Below are positions 19,235-28,755 of a DNA stretch of 64,000 bases, in pieces. Within the stretch, counting starts at the first letter, position 1. Every line of letters starts with the position of its first letter. The notes under the pieces were generated by a model. It saw nothing but the letters and a program-made list of their open reading frames with translations. It did not search any database and was not told the origin of the DNA. Position numbers and translations under genes: made by a program. Origin of the DNA: Closterium sp. Naga37s-1. Its lineage: Eukaryota; Streptophyta; Zygnematophyceae; Desmidiales; Closteriaceae. The stretch covers positions 1,302,001-1,366,000 of the forward strand of contig CANJKZ010000979.1 in assembly GCA_947471745.1 (NCBI GenBank), written 5' to 3'.

Positions 19235-22200
19235 GGGGTGGGTACCTAGTTGGTGAGCGAGATCGAGTCGATGAGGCTTATGTCCTTCGTGATGAGGATT
19301 TGCTAAAGCTAGAGAAGCTTGCATCATGCAAAATCGCTTGTTTGTATGCCTCTTCTATTAATGAAAAATCTGTTTTTAAAACTCGATCATACCCACTTGA
19401 AAACATCTCAATTGAATCCTTGAGAGATAAATTTTCAATCATCTCTTGCTCGTTCAACGAGTTGCCAGCAATCATGGATATTGTGGACCGTTGTGTCCAA
19501 GAGCACCCGCTCACGTCAGTGGGATTGGTGACTCGAATCGTGAAAGGAGAGTTGTTCCGCCGATTTCACGAATGGCATATCCTGGCAACATGGGACAAGG
19601 GGCACCATGTTTGGTGGACCACATCCCAAAGGTTTGGACGCGCTCACAACAAATTTAGGGTGTACTTTCGACCTCCTAAACTTGTTGTCGCTTGTCCCAT
19701 CCGTCCAAGATTTCAACAGAATCTACTGTTATCTGGACGCATGAATGGGGACGAAGCAAGGATTCTCGTCGATACAGGCGCGTCGGTTTCCCTTGTTGAT
19801 GAAACTTGGGTTACGACACGCAACGTCCTCGTTGTAGGACCGTCGTGTCCCATCCGCTTGGGTGACGATCGTGTCATTCCAAGTAAAGGACAGACACATA
19901 TCGACATGAAAGTACAGGACTATAGCGAAACAGTTCGCGTATATGTCCTACCACTTTTGTCAGGAGTCGACCTCATCCTGGGCATGGATTGGTTGAGAGC
20001 CAACGAAGTTATTCTGGACTTCCAGTACAACATTGTCTCGTTCAACAAGAACGGAAAGGCAATCCAGTGGCAAGTCAATGATACTTTGCCCACTGAAACA
20101 CAGACGCCTGAACGTCCCAGCGCGCTGTGTGTGTTGGCCAACCAATTCGGGCATTCTGTTAAGTCGGCTGATACACTATTCGTGGTACAGCTTGAGAATG
20201 TCGAGGCCTCGGAGCCAGCAATTGAGGATTTCCCTCCTCAAATGAAAATACTGGCAGAGGAATTCAAGGAAGTGTTTGAAACCATCCCTGATGGACTTCC
20301 GCCTGACCGCGCAGTGGGTCACACCATCCCTGTTGAACCAGGAAAGGTTCCACCCTTTCGACCTCTGTATTGCCTCAGTCCAGCTGAGTACGAAGAGGCC
20401 AAACAACAGATCGAGGAATACCTCAGAAAAGGATGGATTGAACCCAGTGCATCCCCTTACGGAGCACCAATTTTGTTCGTTAACAAGAAGGGCGGAGGAT
20501 TACGCATGTGCGTAGATTATCGTGCCTTGAACAAGATTACGGTGAAGAACAGATACCCTCTACCACGAATTGAGGATCTGTTCGATCGGCTCCAGGGAGC
20601 TCAGTGGTTCAGTGCGCTGGACTTAGCTCAGGGGTATCATCAGCTACGAATCACCGAAGAAGATGTTCCAAAAACGGCTTTCAGAACGCCGTTCGGGCAT
20701 TTTCAGTGGCGTGTGTTAAGTTTTGGCTTGACAAATGCTCCCGCGTCATTTCAGCGAGCAATGAATGATGTGTTTCGGGAGGCAATCGGCCAATTCGTCC
20801 TGGTATACTTGGATGACATCCTCGTGTACTCGAAGACCGAAGAAGAACACACGCAACACCTGAAATGGGTGTTAGGAAAACTGCGAGAGCATAAATTCTT
20901 TGCTCGATTGTGGAAGTGTCACTTCTACAAACGCGAGTTGGAATACCTTGGTCACTTGGTAGGCAACGATGGCCTCAAAGTTGATCCAAAGAAAGTGGCG
21001 GCAGTCCAACAGTGGCCCGTTCCACAGGACGTGGGACAGGTCAGATCATTTCTTGGACTTGCGAACTATTTTCGCCGTTTCTTGGAAAATTATTCCTCCG
21101 TAGTCGCCCCACTGACTGCCCTCACTCGTAAGGGTAATGCTTGGCAGTGGACCGATCAATGCCAGAAGGCATTTGAGGAGGTGAAAACCATGCTGACCAA
21201 TGCTCCAGTGCTGGCTTTGCCAGACCCGTCCAAGCCCTACGAGGTGGTAACTGATGCCTCGACAGTAGGGATTGGAGCAGTTCTTTTGCAAGAAGGATGC
21301 CCCGTGGCATTTGAGAGTAGAAAGCTTTCACCGGCTGAGCAGCGCTATACAACTTCCGAACAAGAATTGTTGGCGGTTGTGCATGCGCTACGAACATGGA
21401 GATGTTATCTCGAAGGTGTTGACTTTGTGGTCACGACCGACCACTGTCCGAACACCTACTTTGCCACTCAAGCCACACTCACCCGCCGTCAAGCTCGATG
21501 GGCTGAACTCCTGAGTGGGTTCACCTACGATATTCGATATCGAGCGGGCTCGACGAACATGGCTGATCCTCTGAGCAGACAGCCGATTGGGGCAGCAACG
21601 GGTGTTGATGATAAGGAACATGAAGCTGTGTTTGCTGCTTGTTTCAACATCCTCGCAGCTGCTCGAGTGAGCGAGATTGCCTTTGGTGGTTTTCTGAAAC
21701 GCATCCGCGCAGGGTATGATATTGACCCTTGGTTTCAGAACCCACAGAATACAAACAATCTCTTGTGGGAGCATGAGCTCTGGTGGCACAAGAAAGAAAT
21801 TGTAGTCCCACATGTGGGAAACCTGCGGAATGATATTCTCGCAGAGGTGCACGCCACTAAGTATGGAGGACACCTGGGTGTCAAGAAAACCCGGTGGGCC
21901 CTCAGTGATGTATACTGGTGGCCGGGATTGGGCATTGAGGTCCAGCAGTTTGTAACTCGCTGTGACACGTGTGCACGGAACAAGCCGAGCACACAGAAGC
22001 CTGGTGGTCTGCTTCAACCACTTGAGATTCCCGATGAACCTTGGGAGAGTGTATCGATGGATTTTATCACCGATCTCCCCAAGACGCGAGATGGTCATAC
22101 AGCGATACTAGTGTTTGTGGATCGCTTGACCAAAATGGTGCACTTCGTGCCCACGACGACTGACGTGTCTGCGGAAGATACGGCAAAGTTGTTTGTGACA

Positions 22201-23220
22201 CACGTTTTCCGCTTACACGGTTTGCCTCGTGTGATGGTGTCTGACCGAGACCCGCGCTTCACAAGCCGGTTCTGGCAAGAGGTCATTAAGACACTCGGAA
22301 CGAAACTCAAGATGTCGTCTGCGTTCCACCCGCAAACGGATGGACAGACAGAGCGGACCAACCGCACTCTTGAGCAAATGCTTCGTTCTTTCATAAGCCC
22401 AACTCAGGACGATTGGGATGAATTGTTGTCAGTCGTGGAATTCGCTGTAAACAATTCTGTGCATGAAAGCACCCATGAGAAACCCTTTGTCCAGAACTGT
22501 GGTCGGCACCCCACAACCCCCGCGACGCATGGGATTAAGAACCTCAAAATCCCTGCCGCAAAGGACTTTATTGGAAATCAGCAAGCGGCATTGAAGTCCG
22601 CTCGCCATTGGCTGCAGCTTGCCCAACAGAGGCAAAAATCCTATGCCGACATGAAACGCCGGGAAGTCGTTTTTGCAGTTGGCGACAAAGTATTACTGAG
22701 TACGAAGAACATTCGTCTCAAGATCCCGGGAGCACGAAAGCTTTTCCCTCGTTGGATTGGGCCCTTCGAGGTGATTGCGCGTGTTGGTGAGGTCGCATAT
22801 AGGCTCAAATTGCCTGCGACATTGCAGATTCACAACGTCTTCCACGTGTCTCTGTTGAATAAGTACGTTGCAGAAGGCAAGTACTTACCGCCACCAACCA
22901 TCGCTCTCGAGAAGGAACTCTTTTACGAAGTCGAGCGTGTGCTAACGCACCGTGATCGACAACGCGGCCGCAAAACTGTTCGTGAGTTCCTAATTCAGTG
23001 GAAAGGCTATGGGCCGGAACACAACTCTTGGGAGCCTGAGGAACACTTGACCGAAGCAGCGGTTCAAGCGTATATGGAAGACCTGGCTCTACGAGCAGGC
23101 CCACAACCAGTGGACGGGGTTGACCCTGGTCGTAATGTGGTGCGCCGTGCTCGAAGCACTCGTCCTCAGAAGCACCCTAGGGCAACGGGGACGTTGCCAC
23201 CTGGGGGGGGAGGAGTGTAA
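19135..23220 (+). CDS. pol: Chromovirus Pol polyprotein (PR-RT-RH-IN-chromodomain)
   Basis: Up to 1361 residues with no internal stop. In order: aspartic protease (ILVDTGASVSLVD, about residue 210); reverse transcriptase (MCVDYRALNK, YLDDILVYS near 557); RNase H (VVTDAS, TSEQELLAVV); integrase zinc domain (HxxxGGHLG ... CDTCARNK, about 905-945); integrase core (SMDFITDLP, VSDRDPRF, NRTLEQ); and a C-terminal chromodomain (about 1264-1320) with FLIQWKGY and NSWEPEEHL. The chromodomain is known to steer integration of this clade to particular chromatin. Expression probably needs -1 frameshifting or a similar bypass within 19135-19234, because no separate start is obvious; the listed start is only the first ATG in the overlap. 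Confidence 0.94.
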   Translation: MEEVRQELRQAQPGQEAGWFWPFGPEGFSEVQLGGGYLVGERDRVDEAYVLRDEDLLKLEKLASCKIACLYASSINEKSVFKTRSYPLENISIESLRDKFSIISCSFNELPAIMDIVDRCVQEHPLTSVGLVTRIVKGELFRRFHEWHILATWDKGHHVWWTTSQRFGRAHNKFRVYFRPPKLVVACPIRPRFQQNLLLSGRMNGDEARILVDTGASVSLVDETWVTTRNVLVVGPSCPIRLGDDRVIPSKGQTHIDMKVQDYSETVRVYVLPLLSGVDLILGMDWLRANEVILDFQYNIVSFNKNGKAIQWQVNDTLPTETQTPERPSALCVLANQFGHSVKSADTLFVVQLENVEASEPAIEDFPPQMKILAEEFKEVFETIPDGLPPDRAVGHTIPVEPGKVPPFRPLYCLSPAEYEEAKQQIEEYLRKGWIEPSASPYGAPILFVNKKGGGLRMCVDYRALNKITVKNRYPLPRIEDLFDRLQGAQWFSALDLAQGYHQLRITEEDVPKTAFRTPFGHFQWRVLSFGLTNAPASFQRAMNDVFREAIGQFVLVYLDDILVYSKTEEEHTQHLKWVLGKLREHKFFARLWKCHFYKRELEYLGHLVGNDGLKVDPKKVAAVQQWPVPQDVGQVRSFLGLANYFRRFLENYSSVVAPLTALTRKGNAWQWTDQCQKAFEEVKTMLTNAPVLALPDPSKPYEVVTDASTVGIGAVLLQEGCPVAFESRKLSPAEQRYTTSEQELLAVVHALRTWRCYLEGVDFVVTTDHCPNTYFATQATLTRRQARWAELLSGFTYDIRYRAGSTNMADPLSRQPIGAATGVDDKEHEAVFAACFNILAAARVSEIAFGGFLKRIRAGYDIDPWFQNPQNTNNLLWEHELWWHKKEIVVPHVGNLRNDILAEVHATKYGGHLGVKKTRWALSDVYWWPGLGIEVQQFVTRCDTCARNKPSTQKPGGLLQPLEIPDEPWESVSMDFITDLPKTRDGHTAILVFVDRLTKMVHFVPTTTDVSAEDTAKLFVTHVFRLHGLPRVMVSDRDPRFTSRFWQEVIKTLGTKLKMSSAFHPQTDGQTERTNRTLEQMLRSFISPTQDDWDELLSVVEFAVNNSVHESTHEKPFVQNCGRHPTTPATHGIKNLKIPAAKDFIGNQQAALKSARHWLQLAQQRQKSYADMKRREVVFAVGDKVLLSTKNIRLKIPGARKLFPRWIGPFEVIARVGEVAYRLKLPATLQIHNVFHVSLLNKYVAEGKYLPPPTIALEKELFYEVERVLTHRDRQRGRKTVREFLIQWKGYGPEHNSWEPEEHLTEAAVQAYMEDLALRAGPQPVDGVDPGRNVVRRARSTRPQKHPRATGTLPPGGGGV

Positions 23221-23843
23221 CGTATTACCCTAACTACCGAGCTAACAACCATCGATCTCTCTCTGAGTCAATTGTTGAGAACTTCTCTCGACAAAGGAAG
23301 AGTTGGAGAAGATGGTTGAGTTGGTTGGGATGAAACTTGGTTTGGGTTTTCCAAGCCTCAACTTTGGAGGTTTGGAACATTTCCAACTCAACCAAGAGAA
23401 TGTTGAAGGTTGGAATTCCAACCAATCAGAAACTGCCAAACAAGTGTTACAATCTACTCTATCCTAAACACAACCATTGAATGGTTCTAAGTTGGGTTTT
23501 CCAACCCAACACAATTGCCACATAGGCTCCAAGCCTAGGAACCATCCCACCATGGAAACCATGGTTGGGATAGTTCCCCAAGGGGTGTATTGAGGGGGTC
23601 TGAGCTAAGCAAGCTCATTCTGAACCTCCCACTCCAACAAAACAATTGGAAATGGGATTGTTTCTCTAAGTCCTTTTGGGCTCTCTCACAAGTCTCCCTA
23701 CACTACTACTCCAAGTGCTTTTCATCAAAGGCATCAAGAAGATCTTCATCTCCAAGGCTATTAAGGCTAGTTAAAGCTACTATTTTGTATTGGAATATTA
23801 TAAAAGCCTTGTAACCGCCATTATAATAGCCCTGGGCATTACA
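23216..23843 (+). repeat. Chromovirus 3' LTR
   Basis: 628 bp, the same as the 5' LTR except for about four substitutions (for example ctctgagtc for ctctaagtc and gttttcc for gtttgcc). Confidence 0.93.
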
Positions 23844-23984
23844 GCAGTGGAGGTCGCTAAAGCGAAGGTAGAGGAACTGAAGGGTCTGGCAGAGGAGAAG
23901 GTGGCACGTGCGAAAGCGATGCGAGCTGCTCTGAGGAAAGGCAGGAAGAGCAACGGCCGGGAAGGAACGACAGCCACGCATTAG

Positions 23985-24397
23985 TTCGAGAGTTTCATAT
24001 TTCCGTTTACTCCACAGGGCGAAGGAGAGGAGATGCTGTGGCATGAGATCCACAGTGGCATGATTAGGGATCACTCCTTCAGAAGCCGACTCAGCACTCT
24101 AGGTTCGTCAACACTGGAAAGTGCTAAAAATACTCATGCACAGGCGGTGCTTTTCAAAACCGACCACTGCCAAATAATGTATGACAGTGTCCACACGTTT
24201 GATTTTAACCGCCGGTCTAGTTCTAGTTAGCATTGTATTGTGATAATATGTATTGTAGCAGCATTGTATCATCCGAGTTCATGTGATTTTCAGAAAAAGC
24301 TAAGCTCACTATTGAAAACGACTCATAAAATGCGTGGATCCAAATCCGTAGGCCGAGCTTGTCAGTGACACTCAGTAAATTTATGAAAGTGTACAAA
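23985..24397. other. 3' flank of coiled-coil paralog 2
   Basis: Weakly similar to the 3' flank of paralog 3 (about 32010-32260; shared aggcggt and atgtattgtagc blocks). The duplication that made the two genes therefore included downstream sequence. No gene. Confidence 0.55.
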
Positions 24398-24453
24398 TTT
24401 AGAAAGCTTGCTTTCTTATACTGATCATTTGGCATCGTTCTCATTGCAACTGG
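24398..24453 (-). repeat. DIRS repeat B2
   Basis: Near-identical to B1 at 24821-24876 (tttagaaagcttgctttc ... gttctcattgcaactgg), with one clear base difference. It probably marks the 3' end of the element. Confidence 0.8.
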
Positions 24454-24636
24454 CAAATTACAACATGCACCTCGAGCTAGACAATATAGATGCTAGTACA
24501 TGACCTGATTCCACCTACCATAGCATTGTACTAGCTATCCTGCATGATGCGTGCGTACTACCAATCATATGACTAACTGTCTGTCCTCCTGTTCCAGCGG
24601 CGTCGCAGATGTCCTCGGTGTCGGGGTGGGGGGTGG

Positions 24637-24823
24637 GAGAGTTGCATGAGCCGTTGGAAAATGAGAGACGTGGGTGGAGGGAAATGAGCTCCAACCCACG
24701 TTTTGTAGTTGGAGAAGGGCGTTTAGCGCGCTTCGACGATGCCAAATCTGCGTTACAGGCAGCTGCGCTTTCGAAATACGTAATTTTGAAAAACACTTCG
24801 TGTGTTTAAAAATTATCATATTT
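24637..24823 (-). repeat. DIRS repeat A2
   Basis: Direct copy of A1. On the minus strand it is immediately preceded by B1 (24821-24876). Confidence 0.88.
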
Positions 24824-24876
24824 AGAAAGCTTGCTTTCTTATACTGATTATTTGGCATCGTTCTCATTGCAACTGG
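24821..24876 (-). repeat. DIRS repeat B1
   Basis: Lies at the 3' end of the recombinase ORF, abutting A2. Pairs with B2. Confidence 0.8.
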
Positions 24877-25952
24877 GGTCTCTGAGACATGGGGAGCGGG
24901 GGCTTTCGATGGCGGACGAGTGCCTCGGCATGCTGCGCTGAAGAAGGGGCGTATGCCAGATCTTGCAACTGACGGGAGGCGTTGACGAGGTGTTCGGCGT
25001 TGGGCGTGACGTACATCTCCTTCGCTGTGTCGCTGCGCCATCTGCCCAGTCGTTTGAAGATTCTGTCTGGCACACTGGTGTTTGCCGCGGCAGTGGCTGC
25101 TCCTTTGCGAAAGGAGTGAGTGCCCAGCTGCTGTTCTCCTAATCCGATCCTCCCGAACGCTTCTTTACACCAGTTTCGGATCGTCGGGTATGATGGCGGC
25201 CTTGCTTGGCCACTTTGGGGTGAACCGCGTCCAAAGACTCGAATAAGTGGCCCCGCGGACTGCTGGTTGTACCCCGCAAGTTGGATGAGTCGTCGGGTGC
25301 AGCGGACGGGGCAAAAGGGGTCATGAGTTGCGGCGATGGGTATCCATGTGCCCCTTCCAGGTTGGTCCGTCTTGGAGTACGGAATTAGAATCCACATGAC
25401 CTCGTTCTCGAACTGGATGTCTTGCCACTCGATGACGATGAGGTCCGAGTATCTTAAAAATCCGGTGCACATGAGGATGGGGATTAGCCCCTTTTGGAAC
25501 TCTCCTGGGTTGTCGGATTGCAGGTAGCTGGCAGACATGTCGTGGACTTGTTGCAGCGAGACAGGCTCCTTCACTCGCATGGGGCGAGGGCAGTGCCTTT
25601 TTGCGAAATCGCGTACTTGAGTGGTGAATGGTCCGATCGTTGGGCAGATGCTCCCAGTCATGCGGTGTGCAAAGCTCACGGCTGAGCATGTGAGTTGTAC
25701 CATGGACAAGGTGGCTTTGTGTTGGATCGCGTACACCAGGTACAGCGCGAGGGTCATGTCCGCCTTGGGGAGGAATGAGAGGTTCACCTTTGCACAAAAG
25801 GATCGAAACTTGACCCAGTATGGCTCATATGTTCGGATTGTTGAATCGGCCCGAGACTGGGAGAGCATCTTTAGAAGCTGGACTTGTAGCTTCGGCAACA
25901 TGTCTGCGCACAGGCGTATGGGCAGGTTAGTTGAAGACCACTCGTAGTGCAA
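24864..25952 (-). CDS. DIRS tyrosine recombinase
   Basis: 362 residues. Phage-integrase fold: N-terminal core-binding region (STIRTYEPYWVKFRSFC), then the catalytic residues Arg in CTGFLRYSDL, His-x-x-Arg in GTHSFRKGAA, and a Tyr in AKEMYV near residue 317. This enzyme replaces the integrase in DIRS elements and inserts a circular DNA intermediate. The start ATG overlaps the end of the upstream pol frame by about 25 bp, which is usual for these compact elements. The frame is intact. Confidence 0.9.
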   Translation of the reverse strand: MHYEWSSTNLPIRLCADMLPKLQVQLLKMLSQSRADSTIRTYEPYWVKFRSFCAKVNLSFLPKADMTLALYLVYAIQHKATLSMVQLTCSAVSFAHRMTGSICPTIGPFTTQVRDFAKRHCPRPMRVKEPVSLQQVHDMSASYLQSDNPGEFQKGLIPILMCTGFLRYSDLIVIEWQDIQFENEVMWILIPYSKTDQPGRGTWIPIAATHDPFCPVRCTRRLIQLAGYNQQSAGPLIRVFGRGSPQSGQARPPSYPTIRNWCKEAFGRIGLGEQQLGTHSFRKGAATAAANTSVPDRIFKRLGRWRSDTAKEMYVTPNAEHLVNASRQLQDLAYAPSSAQHAEALVRHRKPPLPMSQRPQLQ

Positions 25953-28060
25953 TGATTGTGCTATGAGGCAGTCCTGTGCCTAGGAATGCAGTGCGGTGCG
26001 TTCCTACTGCTAGACATTGGCTGCCGTGCGTCAGGGGAATGTGCGCTCTGATGTGCGGGGCCCAGTTTGGTGGGGAGGGTTGTAAGAGTGGCCACCAGTT
26101 TGCCCCCGTCCAGTGTGGGGCAATTAGGGTAAGTGATGCGTGGGTGCGTTGTGCGTGGTGGATGACTGCTGGGATCAGCTGGGGTGGTGGGAACGCGAAG
26201 CCATTCTCGGCTGTCCATGAGCATGAGAATGCATCAACCGCAGTAGCCTCTGGGTGAGGGATCTTTGAGCAGAATCGTGGCAGATGCGAGTTGCGATGGT
26301 TCGCGAAGAGATCGATGGAGTGGGGTCCCCAGCGGCGATCAAGGATTCGGAACCATGGTTGCTTCAGTGAGTAATCGTCATGGTCGATCAGTTTCGACAG
26401 CTCGTCGGCATGGGAGTTAAGCTCACGCGGGATCCATTCGACAATTAGTCGAGTGCCGAGCTCCATGCAGGTGCGAATGATGTCCTTGCAAGCGTTGGTC
26501 AGGTCGGGGGTGCGGGAACCGCCTTTGCGAAGGATGAAGAAGACCCCTTGGTTGTCCACCCTCACGAGCACGTGTTTCCGTCGGGCCTTGTTCGCGTACG
26601 TTCGGAGGGCCCATAGGACACCTTCGATTTCCCGTCGGGTGCTGGACGTTGCGTGCAATGGTTCTGGCATGGCTGCACTGGCTTATTCGAGTTCGCCAGG
26701 GAAGGTGAGCAGAGTGGCACCCCAACTGTGGGAACTGGCGTCCACGTGGATTACGGCGTCGTAACTGTTCCGGACGTGGAATGGTGCGCCGTTGAATCTG
26801 TCGAACTCCTCAAGCCAGAATTGCAGCTCCTCGGCCACAGACGGGGAAATGCTCACACTGCTTCCCCAGGATGGCGCGTCGTTGATCGCTTGTAACATGG
26901 CGTGGCTGAATGCGCGCGCCGTGGCACCTAGCGCGACAGCCATTGACGCGAGCGTGCCAGTGATTCTAGCCAGGTGGCGGACTGGGACCTGCCGACGTGC
27001 TTTGCTTGCGCCCAGGAGATTGAGAATATGTGCATGAAGTGATGCTCGTCGATCGGTGCCAATGGAGAATTGTCCGGAATTGGTATCCAGCTCGACGCCC
27101 AAGAATCGCAGGTGTTGTGACGGTGACAGCTGCGACTTTTTCGCGTTGATTACAAGGCCCGCCATCTTGAGGTCCGAGATTATCATCTGGCACGTTGCTT
27201 GTGCATGTGCCTTGGACTTGCATAAAAACAGGATGTCGTCCACATAGGGTACAACTCGGATGCCATGTTCGCGCCAGCGCCTGGCTAGTTGTTTGATGAG
27301 TTGTGTGAAGACAAATGGTGCTGTCGCGAGGCCGAAGGGCAATGAGCGGAAAGAGTACGTGCTCCCCTCAAATTCGAAGCCGAGGAATGTCCAGCATGAG
27401 TGGTGTATGTCGATGTGATGGTATCCGGATTTGAGGTCGATGGAGAACATCCAGTCGCCTGTGCGTGCCAGGTCGGCAACGCGGCTTAGCCCTTCGTATT
27501 TGAATTTGGGGATGATTAGTTGCGCGTTCACTTTCCGGAGGTCGAGAATAAGCCTGCATTTGTCACGTTGCTCAACCACGTTGAGTGGGCTGATGCATGT
27601 TAGTTCCGCTGCTGGGGTAGCTACCGCCGCTCCGGTATCTGTCAGTTCGCGAATGGCAGTGCGTGTGAATGCCGCGTGTGTGTGCGCGCCGAGATGGTTG
27701 CGCTCGTGAAACGGTTGTGGGGGATTGTGGCTCCATGGTAGCCAGTAGCCGTTGGCGATGACCGAGAGGATGAGGCTACTTGGGCACCACGAGCCCCACC
27801 GTGCGAGGGTTGCGCGAAGCCGCCCGCGCATTTGCGTGACGGTCTTGTCTGTGACGGCGAATTCGTACGGATCGTCGTCGTCGAACACCTCATGGCGTAT
27901 TGCCGCTGCATGTTTGCGGAATGACAATGGAGCGGGAATGCGAAATGAGGTTCCTATGGATATGATTTCCAGCCTTCGTGCGTGAAATGGCGGTGCATGT
28001 GATGAATGCGTGCTTGTTGACCCATTCGAATACCATTTGTCACCCCTAGCATCCGCATTG
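25927..28060 (-). CDS. DIRS reverse transcriptase-RNase H, one in-frame stop
   Basis: RT motifs on the minus strand: DLRKVNAQL, FSIDLKSGYHHIDI, FRSLPFGLATAPF, and catalytic YVDDILF near 27235. RNase H begins VIHVDASSHSWGA. A TAA at about 26680-26682 interrupts it after FPGELE; the same frame continues as ASAAMPEPLHATSSTRREIEG, DNQGVF and NSHADELSK to 25927. One point change (most likely a Tyr codon) therefore splits the pol. The frame stays open upstream to 28113, but beyond about 28060 it is an A-homopolymer read as poly-Lys, so the real N-terminus is uncertain. Confidence 0.88.
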
Positions 28061-28064
28061 TACG

Positions 28065-28098
<34 letters not shown>

Positions 28099-28755
28099 CA
28101 ATCCACCAACCAAGGTGCGGGTGTGAGTCTTTCCGCGTGGTCACGTGGCCACAACAGGAGGAGAGGGAAGGAACTCTCTCGTGTCCTCTCTCTCTCCCTC
28201 TCTCTCTCTCTCTGCCTCTCTTCATTCTCGCATACACACACACACCCTCTCTTTTGTTCTCACTCTTGCTCACCCAAGGCAATGGCTGCCCGTCCGATGA
28301 GTGCAAGGGCCATTGATTGGGGTCGTACGGTACATATCTTCGCCCCTTTTTTTTTTTTTTTTTTTTTTTGCCTCCATCTCCCTTTCTCTCCTTCTCTCTT
28401 CTTCTTCTCCTTCATCTTCTTCTTGCTCTCACTCTCTCTCCCTTTTTTTTTTTTTTTTTTTTTTTTTTCATCATGAGCCAAGATCAGAAATCGCTCCTTT
28501 AATAAGTCCGCCCTTATATGAAACGGGCCATACATTGCCGTGCTCCTAGCATGCCTTTGCCCCTACCGCATGGGCTAATACTAAGGGCCAAGAGGTTTGT
28601 AATTCCCTCCCCCGCATCCTAGGCCTCTAGCCTATCAATCACCCCTCACTAGGGCTGGCCAATCGCCATCGCTAACCCCTTTGGGTTGCCCACGGATTTT
28701 GCACATGACGTGCACCGTGCCACGCGCACAAGGCGCAACCGCTCAAGGGGCGCCC
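28061..28755. repeat. Homopolymer- and microsatellite-rich insert between DIRS gag and pol
   Basis: Three long T runs (about 28069-28098, 28349-28368, 28443-28468), a TC-rich tract (28185-28220) and a short CA tract. Read on the minus strand, each T run is a poly-A end after unique sequence, as left by retroposed copies. No SINE promoter box could be identified. No gene. Confidence 0.6.

Larger units (their letters stand above)
16581..23843 (+). mobile_element. Complete Ty3/gypsy chromovirus, 7.26 kb
   Basis: 628-bp LTRs at 16581-17208 and 23216-23843, starting TGTAACG and ending CATTACA, with target duplication GCAGT outside. I count about four base differences between the LTRs, so the insertion is young. 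A primer-binding-like site (ttggtatctagagc) follows the 5' LTR and resembles the initiator-Met tRNA complement with one extra base. A polypurine run (ggggggaggag) abuts the 3' LTR. Gag and pol are both intact open frames, and a chromodomain ends pol, which defines chromoviruses. It could be autonomous. Confidence 0.95.
15764..23984 (+). pseudogene. Secreted coiled-coil protein, paralog 2, frameshifted and split by a retrotransposon
   Basis: The 5' part is 15764-16580 and the 3' part 23844-23984. Together they align along the full length of paralog 3 (31069-32010). The start MANRIHRRAQVGN and hydrophobic signal are in one frame. A one-base deletion relative to paralog 3, between about 15832 and 15864, moves the rest (SRDIAAPQQFARSRE onward) to another frame. 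The coding sequence is then cut inside the TAVEVAKAK block by a Ty3/gypsy element flanked by the 5-bp duplication GCAGT (16576-16580 and 23844-23848). The 3' remainder ends KSNGREGTTATH. The frameshift could be older or younger than the insertion. An internal ATG at 15817 opens the long frame but would lack the signal peptide. Confidence 0.88.

Noticed and set aside
17741-19327. 528-residue minus-strand frame
   Set aside because: Antisense of the chromovirus gag, which has clear gag and zinc-knuckle motifs on the plus strand.
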